Positions 1-12,620 of a stretch of DNA of 60,000 nucleotides are shown one piece after another. The first letter of the stretch is position 1. Every line of letters begins with the position of its first letter. The notes beneath the pieces were generated by a model that worked only from the letters and a program-made list of their open reading frames with translations, searched no databases and had not been told where the DNA came from. The translations under genes were made by a program, and so were the position numbers. This DNA comes from Antedon mediterranea (taxonomy: Eukaryota; Echinodermata; Crinoidea; Comatulida; Antedonidae): NCBI RefSeq assembly GCF_964355755.1, contig NC_092674.1, positions 31,362,001 through 31,422,000 of the forward strand. Reading direction: 5' to 3'.

Positions 1-366
1 TTTAAAATTAAATTTTAAAAAACAAATACAATTTAATGTTTTTCCTCTTTTTTTTAATGCAACATTTAAAAAACAAAATCAGTACCGTGATAAGTACATT
101 ATTAAAATAATTGTTCAAAAGCAGCTACAGTTCACAAATGAAAGAATAAATCAATTTACATGTAATTAAAATGGAGAGAAGTGAGAAACAACACAGTGCT
201 ACTAATGTGGTTAAGTATATCTTCATTAAGCACATCCCTGGGTTAACTGTCAAACTTAGCCATAAACACAAAGTGTAGCAGTGCTGAAAAAATATCTTTA
301 TCAATTGCAGAGTAGTATATATATCAAATTATTTTACAAATGAATTAAAATTTAAAACAAAACTTT

Positions 367-655
367 TTTTGTTTACATCCATGTATTGAACTGTAATATA
401 AAACAAAAAATAAAACCTTCTCAAGACAGATGCGTTTTGTTTTTATCATTTTCCTTTTAATAGACCATTTTCTTCATATTGTTTACACTTAAAGATAATT
501 TGATATTTTTACATCCATATTTCAAAGACGTTGGATAAAACTTGTATAGCTAGATACCTTTAAATATTTATATTTTTACATCCATATTTGAAAGACGTTG
601 AACTGTAATATAAAATCAGAGAACCGAATCCACCTTCTCAAGATAAATGCATTTC
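367..655. repeat. Three diverged direct repeats with spacers
   Basis: The word TTTACATCCAT(A/G)T begins related blocks at about 371, 508 and 576. The first and third share TTGAACTGTAATATAAAA and CCTTCTCAAGA(C/T)A, and the second and third share CCATATTT(C/G)AAAGACGTTG. An old local duplication; no gene seen. Confidence 0.6.
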
Positions 656-1486
656 CTACTAAAGCCATATCAATGGAAATTAAATGCATACAGTATATTT
701 CCAAATACTATTACCATTGCTCATCTTCAAAATCTAGTTCTAAATATACTTAATTTAATAACAGTTGACCATAAAAGCATTTATCACGTGGGAAAAAAAC
801 TGTTGTTACTTATGGTGGGATTGCATTTATACGAGCTACGGTGTAACATATCAATCATGTCTGGAGCAGGTGACTTACGGACAGAGACTTGGCCGGTATC
901 GAGATAAAGCCGCAGTTCACGCCAGTTATATCCCCGTGAAAACATCACACAGGACACTCATTAGTTGGCCATTACACGCATAAAAGGATTTATCATCGTA
1001 AGTTAGTTTCATTAGAGCGCCAATAACGTACGTCATGAAGCGTGCATTGTGAATAGGCACGTCCATTATTTCTAATCCAATTTAGCTAATAGCGAGTCGG
1101 TGGTGTGGCAATTTAGATGTATTCTGGTAGTTAGCATTTTATGTTCATTGATCATATATCTTTCACATCAGCAACATTTGTGAGTTAAATACCTTAACAG
1201 TGTAGACAACTACACAGAATTCACTTATGGCCATCATTATTGCAAGAGTTTTTATTGTCTTTTTTTCAGAATCAAAACATTTTAAACTACATATGATTAT
1301 ATATTATTATACCTACAATTTGTAATTTACATTTTTTAAGCAAATTACATATTTCACATAGACAATTATATACATTTTGTCACTGTTTTTCCTGTGCTTT
1401 GTTCATTTGTGATTTTAATTACTCACAGTAAAACTATAATTAATTTAACACTAGGGTTACTTAATTTTACTTTACTAAATAAACAA
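656..1486. other. No gene seen
   Basis: AT-rich intronic DNA; the small frames at 647-983 overlap in different frames and show no similarity. Confidence 0.6.
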
Positions 1487-1893
1487 AAATGTACATTTTA
1501 ACTTTTTTTTGGGTCTTTATTTTAATATATTAATATTATACTTTATCCTATTCCCATCATTAATAGGATATTTTTTAATAAACTGAGGTATGGCTCTAAT
1601 CTCACTATACTAGCTGAATCTATACTTCTTGAATTTAAATTTTAAATCCTTTCTCTCAATACATAAAGTCCATCAGAATATGAGGTAAAGATTGTTTGAA
1701 TAATAACGATAATTTGTTAGATTTTCAATCATAAAATTTAATTTAAAAAAAAAAAGTACATTTAACTGTTTTTTTGGTCGTTTTTAAATATATATTCTAT
1801 TTTATCCTCCTTTATTCCTTTCACATTATTCATAGGGGTATTAAAAAAAAAATCAGAATAATAACGATAATTTGTTAGATCTTCAATCATAAA
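1487..1893. repeat. Diverged tandem duplication, second copy deleted internally
   Basis: Both copies run from A(A/T)GTACATTT(T)AACT and an oligo-T/GGTC stretch through TTTATCCT to AATAATAACGATAATTTGTT followed by AGAT.TTCAATCATAAAA. The first copy is near 1487-1736 and the second near 1750-1893, lacking roughly 110 bp of the interior. Confidence 0.65.
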
Positions 1894-2869
1894 AGGAAGA
1901 AGTGTAATTTATTAGTAGTACATATGTTTATTATGAGAACACAATCAATCATTCATGTTGCAACACTTTGGCTTATTAACAGCACAAACCATCTTTGTTA
2001 AAAATCATCTTAAACAATTCTATTGTGTAAGTTAGTATCTATGTATTATCAGTGGCAGATCCATGGTTTTAAAATAGGGGTGACCAACGGCTCAACATAC
2101 CCTAATATCCTATTCTTTGTATTGCAATGCCCAAAATTTAGGGGGCCTAGCTCTTACTAACACCTTACCTGGGATCTGCCTATGTTTACAAAATGTTTAT
2201 TAAAGGAAGAAAAACAGAAACAAAATTGACTATGTTTAAATGATACCCATTTTAAGGTCACATAAATGCATTTTGTAATGTTTTTAAACTGATTTGATAG
2301 TTACACTCACAAGCAAGAAATTTGGCTGGTCTTCAAAATTGTGAATAATAAATACAATAATGTATTATGCCTTTAATTATTTTGAGATTTAACAAAAGTC
2401 CTCATAATGTGGTTTTCACCATTATATAAACTTAATAGCAAGATCAGTAATGTAATTAAAATGTGATTTATTATGTAAAATATGTTGAAATAGTAAATGA
2501 TTTTTAATAAGAGGACGTTGATTTCTTAATTTGATTGTGCTGGATACTTGAAGACAAAGGCAAGTTTAAACATACTAAAAAGAGCAAAGCAGTAATCAGT
2601 AATGATACCCTGATGAATAGCCTGTTAAGTGGATTCCTTGAAATAGGAGAGCAATTTGAAATCAATACTACTTCACAGTAACAACTAGAACTTGCTTTCA
2701 GCTCTTTTGTTTTCAATAATTAAAAGGACTAATAACAATACTATGAATAAACAATGAAAATTAAAAAAATGGGGAATAATCATCATTGTAAAAATTAAAT
2801 AAATCATAAATTATAATTGTATAACTCTAAAACTGTCAAATTGTGGTCCAAACATTTCTCATCAACCCT
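1894..2869. other. No gene seen
   Basis: AT-rich DNA. The minus-strand 70-residue frame at 2504-2716 has no recognisable domain. Confidence 0.6.
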
Positions 2870-3018
2870 AAGCTCTGTCTACACTATAAAATGGAAAAAA
2901 AAGTGTGATTACCCAAATATGGTAGTGATATGCTTAAATATGGTAGTGCTATGACATCATCATGTCCATATATGGGCACATCACATTTTTTGCCACATAA
3001 AGTTTGAGACAGTGCTTT
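2870..3018. mobile_element. MITE family 1, copy 1
   Basis: It begins AAGCTCTGTCTACACTAT and ends GAGACAGTGCTTT. The core, with ACCCAAATATGGTAGTGATA, TGACATCATCATGTCCATA and GGGCACATCACATTTTTTG, is the family core in the opposite orientation to the copy at 59.7 kb. The right terminal repeat has decayed. Confidence 0.75.
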
Positions 3019-3819
3019 AGTAAATGCATCAATGAACTTCCAATTAATTGATATTTGAAAGAATATAATGAACATGAACTTGATCCTATAAACTGTGGCT
3101 TAGGGATTGGCAAGATAAAGCCATCAGTAAGAGACTCTTAATTATCACACATCTGCTAACTAATTGAAGTAGAATACTTGTTTTAAAACAGTTTGTGGAT
3201 TATTATTATACCTGATTATGTATGGTAGACTGAGAGGCCATCAGGCAGAAAAAGTGTCATAATGAGGTGGGTGGTAGTGTTCAGTAGGCCTACAGCTTGT
3301 TACATAACAATTTGAAATATTGTTCTTTGGATAATATTGATATTAAATTGATATAGAATTTATTTATCATTTCTTAATTTTCACCAAGCTTTTAATTTCA
3401 GTAATTAAATTGCAGAAATAAACCAGTTTAAATACACAGTAACAATAATAGAATGTTGATGTGCATTGAATTGAATTCTTTTGTGAGTCGGGTCATTCCA
3501 TCTCAGTGACCCAGTCTCCAAAAACCAACAGAATTTCCCAGATTAGGTTATAAACTTGTTTGAATTGAATATGAAAAATAATAGAAAGTTCACCACAAAA
3601 AGTACATACATTAGATATGGAAATTGCAATCGCACAAATGATAAGAAATGTCACACAGTTTTGGATATTAATGAAACTATTCCCAGTAGGCTAATCCTAG
3701 AGGAAGGTGACAACTTAATCCAACGTGATAACTTTAATCAATATGTATTATTGATGTTCAACAGTGAAAAGGAATTAAGTGAGATAATTAAGTGTCTAAT
3801 GAGATGGGAAGAAAAGATG
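3019..3819. other. No gene supported
   Basis: A 93-codon plus-strand frame (3556-3837) runs into the 61-bp repeat. Its Asn/Lys-rich composition fits chance reading of AT-rich DNA. Confidence 0.55.
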
Positions 3820-4030
3820 GTATTGATGTCAAAATAAGTCTGTACTAACTTTAAGCATAGTGCAAATAGGTAAAAGTTTTGTATTGATGTCAAAATAAGT
3901 CTGTACTAACTTTAAGCAGAGTGCAAATAAGCTAAAGTTTTGTATTGATGTCAATATAAGCCTGTACTAACTTTAAGCAGAGTGCAAATAGGATAAAGTT
4001 TTGTATTGATGTCAACATTAGCCTGTACTA
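3820..4030. repeat. 61-bp tandem repeat, about 3.5 copies
   Basis: Units start TATTGATGTCAA at 3821, 3882, 3943 and 4004 and include CTGTACTAACTTTAAGCA and AGTGCAAATA. Spacing is exactly 61 bp. The 61-bp array near 27 kb is unrelated in sequence. Confidence 0.85.
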
Positions 4031-7000
4031 TTCGGCCATCCCTAAACTCAACCTTTTATTCTATAGATAAAATCTTCTACAACTAGAACATACATATACA
4101 CACTTGTTGTTGTGTAAGGTGCTTATAGGTTAGATAAATATAAAATTGACAGGCTTTTTTTTTTATATGAGAACAACTGAAATATAACTTGGATTTAATC
4201 AACCAATTAAAGAAGCAGTGTAAATCCATCCTGGATTATCATTGGATACAAAATAATAATTCAAAAAGAAAATAATTGTTTGAAAATAGCAAAAGCATGA
4301 CAAATGTCCAAAGAAGATGTGACACAAAACAAAGAATTAAATCCTGAATTAGTGGGATAATGGTAATTCAGCATAGTTAACATGAATCAACAACTTTGTC
4401 CATGTCCAAGACAAATGCGGTTTAAGCCGGGAATGATCCAATATTTTACGAGACATTTCAACCAGGTTACAATTAGTCGGGTTGTTTATGTCAAGAAATC
4501 CTACGAGACATAAAATAGATTTTTACCTATGTAATCTGAACCCAAGCAGTTTTCTCAAAAGCCTTAATAGCTAGTCGTATTCTATTCAGCGGTTTCATCT
4601 TACTCACTACTAAAATCAAAACTACACAACAACAACCGCTTTAAGTCATTTACAAGTTTGCAATTTTGATAAATTAGTTTCAAAAGCAGATTCAGACACT
4701 TCAGATATAGGATTGAATTACAAACAAGAACAAATGCTGGAGAACATCTACATTATTCAATTAAACATTTAAACATTGTTAATTATTTTAGTACTTTGTA
4801 GAAATACAACAACAATTAGGTATTGTCACATGAGATTATAAATTCCATCTTTCCATTTTTGCAATATAATTAAACTACTGTAACTTCTTGAGGTAATTTC
4901 CCGCATGATCGTAATCAAAACGGTATTGGGTTTGGTCACGTCTACTAGTGTTCCTGCTCCCAACCAGTCATCCATTCATAGAAGCCTTGATGAAGTAAGC
5001 CTACCTGGTGGTGGCCACCACAGCTTTAGTCGATAGAAATGTTGTTAGAGATAGAGTATACGATGTTTGATTATGTGTAGATGTGTGACTTGTTCTATTA
5101 TTCAAATGATGTTCCATATAAGGAGATGAAGATAGTAGTTGGGTGTAAAGATTTTGTATATCAATTAATTATCCTAGACTGTATATTATTATGCGATAAA
5201 TATTATTTATATATATATTTTTTTAATATTTATTGTTATGATTATATTATTAATAAAAAGATATGTTAGTATAAATTTAAAAATATAAAATATGGATATA
5301 AGGAACAATTTAAACAATTCTGACTGAAAAACAAAGTTTATCATTCCAAACTTCACTCTTTGTCATTTGTCAAATTGATGTTTAACATGATTAAAGACAA
5401 CACTTTTACGTCTTAATCAAGATTGAAATCAATCACCAATTTTCACTTTAATTGGTCGCAGAAACATTCTTAATGACTTTGATACAACAATGATGAGTAG
5501 AAAAGACAATTGATAAATTAACAGAACGTAAGCCATGTACTAATTGACACAGAGAGTAGAATTTGATTACACTATGTTTATTCTGTTGAGTACAAGTTTA
5601 CGATAGTTTTATGCTTTTTGTTAGGAGTCGCAGGAATATCGAAAATAAACACTATAGTATGTATAAATGCAAAGGCAATTTGGTAAAAAAAAAATGAGAG
5701 TGATGTGAGGCCCGGGTATCAGTGGATGGATCTCAATGAAGATACAAATAAAAGAAAGTTGCAAGATTTTGAAAAACACTATTCCTTCATCAGGGTTGAC
5801 ATGAGTTGAATAGAATAATAAATATGTAGCCCTACAGAAAAATGTATGTAGGCCCTACCTATGAAAATTTCATGTATTTTCTTTTGGAAAATTTTAAATA
5901 TACACTGCAGTACAGTCAGTATACATAAAGTTAGCTTTAATAACAAGTTTAGATTGACAGACAGGGAATCTGTTCTAAATGGCTATCAAGACAGTTGTAA
6001 CTCTTGATGTGTCTCACGATTCTGAGTGACAAGTACAAAGTTATAAACACAACTTTCAACAAATCATTTTATAATTTACTATCTAAAGAAACACAAGAAA
6101 ATCACACCGGTGTTTTCTAATGAAATTGAGTGAATAGGCCTACTTTGAAATACTTTGAAATAGCCAATTATTAGGCCTATCTATCATTTTTCTTATTTTT
6201 AGTGTTGTAATTTTTTACTTCATAATTTACAAAGAAGTAAATTTTGAAACTTTATTTCCTTCCGATGGACGTAAGGTATTAAAAATAGATTACTCTACCT
6301 GGGCCTGGTCCACTTGTTTAGTTAAGTAAATACAGGAGACTGACAGCTGCTGATGACGACTTCCAGCCGTAACTAAACAAATGTTAGGCCATCACGATGT
6401 CAGCATAACAAGGTTATTGTCTGGATATCCCTGTTATTATTTTCACAAGCAGACATTGTCCAGTTAGGTATTAAATCTTCACACAAAAACCTGAAAGGTT
6501 TAATTGCAGAAAGACAACACGCGGCTGGAAAGTTTAATTGTTTTGTTTTCTTACGATGTTGTTTATGGTAACAAAATACGAAAAGACGATGTTTTGAGGA
6601 AGTTTCCTACAGTTTGTGTTTAATTTTCGTAAACACAATCTTAGAGGTTGCTTCCGACAATTACCTAAAATCGATGATAGCAAAGATAATTATGGCTCCG
6701 GACGATCGTAAAAGCTATCTAATTGAATGATTATTACATTTAAAAGCAATCTGATATAACACAAGAGGAAGATGGGAAGAAATGTGACAACGATACGATG
6801 TCCATGATGTCGAAATGATTTGAAAACGATGATTTTAATAAGGTCGTGATTCCGACAGCGGTAATAAAAAGGGACGTTCTAGAAGCGAAAATGTAAACGT
6901 ACGATACGATAATACGGCAAAGAAGGTTATTAGTGTGACAAATAAATGGGGAAATTAAACGTAAATTTTGCTTGAAACATTTTTTATGTACAATACACAT

Positions 7001-8934
7001 TTTAAAGACGTTTCTCCGTTTGTGATAGTCGGACAAGAATCATGAGAATGTAGTTCGGTGTGATTGGGAGTGTAATTCCTCCGTGGTTCAATTTATTTCA
7101 CTTGTAACCACTTGCTCAAGTGCGTGTACTCTCCATTGCTAATTGCCTTTAATGCCATGCTAAAGTTTATTGTTGATTGTACGTGAGTTTCGCCTTTGAC
7201 TGATAAATCTTGCGTGTGGCTATATCGTCAAACTGTGTCTTTTTAGCGGTGAAAGTTGCGTAAGCGTGCTATTCAATTGTTGTTGTATGGTTTGTATTTA
7301 TGAGACCGTGCGATTCAGGTCTTAAAAGTTGCTAAAATAACCCTTTAAATCATGATTATTTTGTTGCTTATATTCATTAAGGTTCATTTGAATTGTTGTA
7401 AAACTAAAGACGAATCGTAACTTTAAACAAAGACGTACGTACGTTTCTGGAACGATTGCTAGTTATGCTCCTAGCTAGATTATGGGTTTGAATCACTGAA
7501 AACACTGTTTTGTTGTTGCAATGCGCAACGTTTAGATTCAGTCACTAAATATCCACGTAAAGTATTATTTTTTATTAAAACAAAACAAAGCGAGACAACT
7601 ATTTTCAGTCTCATTGAATCGTAATCGTTCGTTAAAACAGACGATATATGGGTATACCGAAGATCGGAACGGAATTATTCAGAATCGGATTTGGGGATTC
7701 AGGGGATTATGACGTTTATTGACGTTCTTGATTGAGATTCGATCAACGATTTGAATAGACTACCGTAACATACAACAAATGAAAACGCCATGGTTTGCGT
7801 ACAAATTACCGTTTTATGTGGGGACACGATAGTACTAATCCAGTACCGGTAATCTCCTATGTTAATCAGGTAAAAATAACTAAAATCGTAATTGCGCCAC
7901 CAACGTAACAAAACTTTTTCCAAAATGTTAAACCCGTCACGTCACTTTGTATTAGACAGACATGCCGATCTTAAATGGCGTGATTCTAGATTTGTTATAA
8001 ATCTAAACTCACGTCTTTAAAATAGCGTGTGTTCAAGAAATCATCCACAGTGCAAATTGTATAATTTATTTTAATCATTGAGTTTATGTGCATATTGTAT
8101 ACCATTCCAGAGTTTATGTTGAACGTTTGTCAGTGTGTTTATGATTATTTATTCTGTATATAACAGTATCACGTTATGGTACAGTACAAGCATGTGTTAC
8201 TAGTATCAATTATAAAACAAACCAATTCAAACTGTGTTAAAAGCAACACATTTAGAAATAAAATACGCAAATGTTGTCATATATCAAATTGCATACAGAG
8301 TTCATGTGAACGTTTTGATTTCCATTCCAATGGGAGAGGCGCACACTCCGTGATACAACCGTGTTCTTTGAAATTCCCAGGAAAAAGGCAAGCCTATGTA
8401 CTTGAACAATCTAATCCTTACACCTGTAAAAACGCCGCAAACCGCCAAAGGAAAACTGCATTGGTAAAAGTGGGTCGACAGGTGTTAGGCCTACGTACGT
8501 CAAATGTGGATGCTTTGCAGATATACCGTTTAACACGGTAACCCTTCGGCGATCGATTCCTATGGACACGTAACATAAGCAAACTAATTAAGTGCCTCAT
8601 AGGGTCAAATATCATCGTAATATAAACACAATTACCCCGTGTAAAAATACGAGTTAATTACGTTACAAGGGCGTACCCACTCGACTGAGAACTTTGGGGT
8701 AGGTTAGCGGCACTCGATGTTGGAACAGGGTCAAAGCTGTGCGAACGAGTATTTAAGCCATCATCCAATTAGCTAATAATGTCGATTATTATAGAAAACA
8801 ATACTGATATAATCGGGTTTTTTTGCGGCGAAATAATGCGTGCTTAAAATAAATTGATTCTGCAACCGAACAGGAGGGCCAAAGTAGGCCTATAAGAACA
8901 AAACATATATGAATAAAATATTAATTTAAAAAAA

Positions 8935-8940
<6 letters not shown>
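4031..8940. other. No gene supported
   Basis: Intronic DNA with several TAGGCCTA words. Frames of 60-121 codons (for example 6740-7036, 8176-8541) have no recognisable motif. The 8176-8541 frame overlaps a minus-strand frame of similar quality. Confidence 0.55.

Positions 8941-9027
<87 letters not shown>
8941..9027. repeat. (AT)n microsatellite, about 43 dinucleotides
   Basis: Uninterrupted alternating A/T. Any frame across it gives only Tyr-Ile runs and is not coding. Confidence 0.98.
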
Positions 9028-9030
<3 letters not shown>

Positions 9031-9139
9031 ACAACAGGCATAGAAATAAATTCCAAACCGCCCGGTGATACACTGAAAATTATTTAATTAATTTTTGAAA
9101 CGATATATATATATGTTCATTGCCTAATGTGTTTATATA

Positions 9140-9333
9140 TATATATAAATCATACTGTAAATTATAGAAACAGTGCTCATATTCGGAACATGATCTCATA
9201 ATCGCGTCGAGCATAGCTCATTGGCGAAAGTTCCATATGGAACTTTCGCCAATGAGCTATGCTCGACGCGATTATGAGATCATGTTCCGAATATGAGCAC
9301 TGTTTCTATAATTTACAGTATGATTTATATATA
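9140..9333. repeat. Perfect 194-bp palindrome, no spacer
   Basis: The two 97-bp arms are exact reverse complements meeting at 9236/9237 (GTTCCAT then ATGGAAC). Both arms contain CTCATATTCGGAACATGATC or its complement and a CGCGTCGAGCATAGCTC word. The match stops at 9139/9334. The palindrome sits between the two (AT)n tracts. See findings for artefact versus real inverted duplication. Confidence 0.97.
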
Positions 9334-9361
9334 ATTTACACAGTGCTACGCAACATCATTG

Positions 9362-9364
<3 letters not shown>

Positions 9365-9455
<91 letters not shown>
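9365..9455. repeat. (TA)n microsatellite, about 45 dinucleotides
   Basis: Uninterrupted alternating T/A, starting 31 bp beyond the palindrome. It is similar in length to the tract on the other side. Confidence 0.98.
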
Positions 9456-9458
<3 letters not shown>

Positions 9459-9660
9459 GGTTTGAAAGCTTATAAAAAAACGAAAGTAGGAAACGAATTA
9501 TTTGTATTAAAATTAGTATTGAACGAATAAACCGAACTTAAAATAAGTGACGAACGAATAAACCAACATTTGTCTTATCTATCGGTGCAATATAAATCCT
9601 AAATGTTATTTTAATTACAATTTAAAATGTTGACTATTGTTTGATTATTTGTTGGCAAAT

Positions 9661-9724
9661 ATATAATTAAATGCCTGTATCTTTAACAAAATATATAATT
9701 AAATGCCTCTATCTTTAACAAAAT
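9661..9724. repeat. 32-bp tandem repeat, two copies
   Basis: ATATAATTAAATGCCTGTAT, CTTTAACAAAAT is repeated with one change (CTGTAT to CTCTAT). Confidence 0.9.
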
Positions 9725-11149
9725 ATATACAGTACATCAATACTGATGGGAAAACGCCAACAGAGCGGCAACATCTAACAAATAAAAGTTTGTATAAGGA
9801 TTTGGCGAAAATTATTGACCACGTGTGAATTGGTTCCGGCCTGAGGTCATCTGTCAAGTTTTATTGATGCAAGTGGTCAGTGATATAAGCAAGAAGTGGC
9901 CTTGTATGGGCCTACTGGTCAAATCAGAATGATTAAAGTCCGAATTCTTGTGTGTTCCAAGTTGAATATTATTGAGTTTGATAGGGGGTTTCCCCATGAC
10001 TCAAGCTGCCAGCTTTTACAGTTTTTATGTGTGGTTGTTGTTTACAGTTTGTATTTAGTTACTCTACTTTCATAATGTCTAACAATACAATTACATTTAA
10101 ATAAAACAAACCATATAAACGAGTTGTAGGCGACCAAAAAAAAAGGAAACATTAAAAAAGTTGTTTCAACTAATCCTTTATGATTTTGTTTTTTTGCTTG
10201 TGTTTTGTTTTTTTCAAAGTCTCGAATCTTTAAATTGAAAAGTCAACTTTAAATGCAGTACAAAAAACCCCCAACATTCTGACATTAATAATAGGCCTAC
10301 AAAATATTGTTAATTGTTTTAATTAAAATACTGTATATAGTTAAAAAATAATGTTCTATGGTGGGTCCTTTATATTTCGTCGCTTAATGCGCCTAGAGCA
10401 CCATTAGTTTGCAACAAAATCAGAAATGCAAATTGTTTCACGGAGTATTTCACTAATCAAACAATCTGCTTTATTAAACAAACATTACAGTATAATAGGC
10501 TAGATACATGAGGAAGGAATGATGACCTCTCGAGGTCAACTGGAATCGAACGGGAATAGACAACCAACCAGAGCCATATGGATGTCACGTTTGGAGAAGG
10601 ATTGTGATTTATTGTAATTTGTACCCGTTTTATCGAGTAAACTTGTTCATTCTGGGAGATATGTCATCATTAGCCGAGAAAAATGACCGATAAGTGATTA
10701 CGATTCTTGATGAGTAAAGAAACCCGCGTTGAAATTGTTGTTGCCGCCTGAATTTCATGGGCAGTCCGACGGTAAAACGATTAAGTTAGAACAATTTACA
10801 TCGGTTGATGGGGTGGGCATTAACGCTATAAAAACCCTATATAATTTGTTTTCGTTCATTTTATACCGATATTCGATTTTAAACCAGAAATACACTAAAT
10901 ATTATGAATGTACTCCTTTTCTTTAATCGACAAATATTAACAACAATCAAATATTGAAGAATAATTTAGAAAATAAAATCCAATATTATATTTAAACATT
11001 TGTACTTAAGTATTTTAACATTTAGTCAGTGCTTAAAGTATCTCAATATTCTGGAATAATTTAATTGCCAAAAATTGAATAAAGACTAGAATATTTCACA
11101 ATAGATAAAAACAAACTAAAATCCTTTTCAAACTTTAGTGGTGTAACAT
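9725..11149. other. Upstream region of mab21l, no gene seen
   Basis: No repeat or coding frame is recognised. It is a plausible place for regulatory sequence, but nothing specific can be shown. Confidence 0.55.
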
Positions 11150-11528
11150 ATACACTTTGGTGGATGGGTAAGTGGGCGGACCACAGGTACAACGAACCGC
11201 CTGCTGACATTGGGTGACAAGTTGAATGAAACGCGAGCTGTGATTGGCTAGCGCCATCACGTTGTGCAGATTACCTCACTGGCCACAATAAGTGACAGGC
11301 GTATTTTTACACATGATGGCTCACGCCGTACTTGAGCAGCGATGAGACAATTCTACCAGTATTTTGAGAGTTTGTAAATACTGTACTAGTATAGATGTCA
11401 ACTAGATACCGATCGATTCACACATGTCATAAAGGTGGAGCAATATTGAACTATTTTATATTCAACTAGGGACCAACCTGGTCGGATTTTAGCATAAACT
11501 AAAATCATCGTGCTGAACTTAAATCCCT
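11150..11528 (+). promoter_or_regulatory. Putative mab21l promoter and 5' UTR
   Basis: This block upstream of mab21l is richer in G+C and CpG than the surrounding DNA (for example 11160-11350). It holds an inverted CCAAT box (GATTGGCT, about 11242-11249), TGACA-type homeodomain (Meis/TGIF-like) words near 11212 and 11292, and a TATA-like TTTTATATTC at 11454-11463, roughly 80 bp before the start codon. No transcript evidence is available, so the start site is a guess. Confidence 0.35.
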
Positions 11529-11540
11529 ATGTCTACCATC

Positions 11541-12620
11541 ATGTTAGCCGGTCAGGACCGACTGATGTATCAGTTAAACAGGTTTACAACTGATAAAGTT
11601 AACGGACGAAAATCAAACATCACTAAAACTATTCGAGAAGTATGTAAAATTGTGACTGAGATTTTAAAAGAAGTGGAGGTGCAGGAACCCAGGTTTATCA
11701 GCTCCCTGGTTGAAACAGAAGGTAGATTTGAAGGCCTGGAAGTAGTAGCACCCACCGAATTTGAAGTTGTCTTGTTTTTAAATCAAATGGGAGTATTTAA
11801 TTTTGTGGACGATGGGTCAGTACCTGGATGTGCTGTCCTAAAATTAAGTGACGGACGAAAGCGATCTATGTCTCTGTGGGTAGAATTTATCACAGCATCT
11901 GGGTACTTGTCGGCTAGAAAAATTCGATCAAGATTCCAAACACTAGTAGCTCAAGCAGTTGATAAGTGCAAATATAGAGACATTGTTAAAATGATAGCCG
12001 ATACTTCAGAAGTAAAACTTCGTGTCCGAGAGCGATATATTGTACAAATAACACCAGCTTTCAAATGCAGTGGAATCTGGCCCCGAAGCGCTGCCCATTG
12101 GCCCTTACCACAGATCCCATGGCCTTCTCCTAGCCTAGTTGCTGAAGTGAAAACCGAAGGGTTTAACCTACTATCTAAAGAAATACCAGTATTATCTGGG
12201 AAACAAACCTCAGCTGAAGGGGATGCATGGGGGTTATCGTTCACTGATGCCGAAAACAAATTGCTACAGGGAGGCTGTAGGAAAAAGTGTCTTAGTATTT
12301 TGAAAACATTACGAGATAAACATTTGGACATACCAGGATCACCAGTTAAAAACTACCACATGAAAACTTTGCTTTTGTATGAATGTGAGAAGCATCCACG
12401 AGAAATTAGCTGGACAGAATCGTCAATGTTCGACAGGATAAATGGTATTCTTTTACAGCTGATATCGTGCCTACAAAACCGTAGATGTCCTCATTACTTC
12501 CTCCACGGTTTGGACCTTTTTGCCGGCAGGTCTCATGCAGCTCTGGACCAAGTAGCAAAACAAACGTGGAGAATCGCTAGAGAAATACTCACAAATCCAA
12601 GATGCCTTGAAAAACTATGA
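11541..12620 (+). CDS. mab21l: Mab-21-like protein (MAB21L1/MAB21L2 orthologue), single exon
   Basis: The frame encodes a Mab-21 family protein, a cGAS-like nucleotidyltransferase fold acting in eye, neural and body-wall development; the vertebrate members have no established enzymatic activity. From memory of the family, similarity to human MAB21L1/2 runs from end to end, including EVQEPRFISSL, FEVVLFLNQMGVFNFVDDGS, LKLSDGRKRSMSLWVEFITA, GYLSARKIRSRFQTLVAQAV, ITPAFKCSGIWPRSA, NYHMKTLLLYECEKHPRE and the C-terminal AREILTNPRCLEKL. There are no introns, as in the vertebrate genes. The frame is open from an ATG at 11529, but the ATG at 11541 is preferred: it has A at -3, gives MLAGQDRLMYQLN matching the family N terminus, and gives 359 residues, the human length. 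The FEVVLFL strand lies where active family members carry catalytic acidic residues. The gene is nested in, and antisense to, the inferred neurobeachin intron. Family identity is essentially certain; assignment to L1 or L2 is not meaningful outside vertebrates. Confidence 0.97.
   Translation: MLAGQDRLMYQLNRFTTDKVNGRKSNITKTIREVCKIVTEILKEVEVQEPRFISSLVETEGRFEGLEVVAPTEFEVVLFLNQMGVFNFVDDGSVPGCAVLKLSDGRKRSMSLWVEFITASGYLSARKIRSRFQTLVAQAVDKCKYRDIVKMIADTSEVKLRVRERYIVQITPAFKCSGIWPRSAAHWPLPQIPWPSPSLVAEVKTEGFNLLSKEIPVLSGKQTSAEGDAWGLSFTDAENKLLQGGCRKKCLSILKTLRDKHLDIPGSPVKNYHMKTLLLYECEKHPREISWTESSMFDRINGILLQLISCLQNRRCPHYFLHGLDLFAGRSHAALDQVAKQTWRIAREILTNPRCLEKL

Noticed and set aside
8176-8541. 121-residue plus-strand frame as a gene
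   Set aside because: No recognisable motif, a competing minus-strand frame over the same part, and no promoter or splice signals.
8844-9459. Tyr-Ile-rich frames over the AT tracts
   Set aside because: Alternating A/T dinucleotides give Tyr-Ile runs; not coding.
11570-12331. Minus-strand frames inside mab21l
   Set aside because: Shadows of the conserved mab21l frame.
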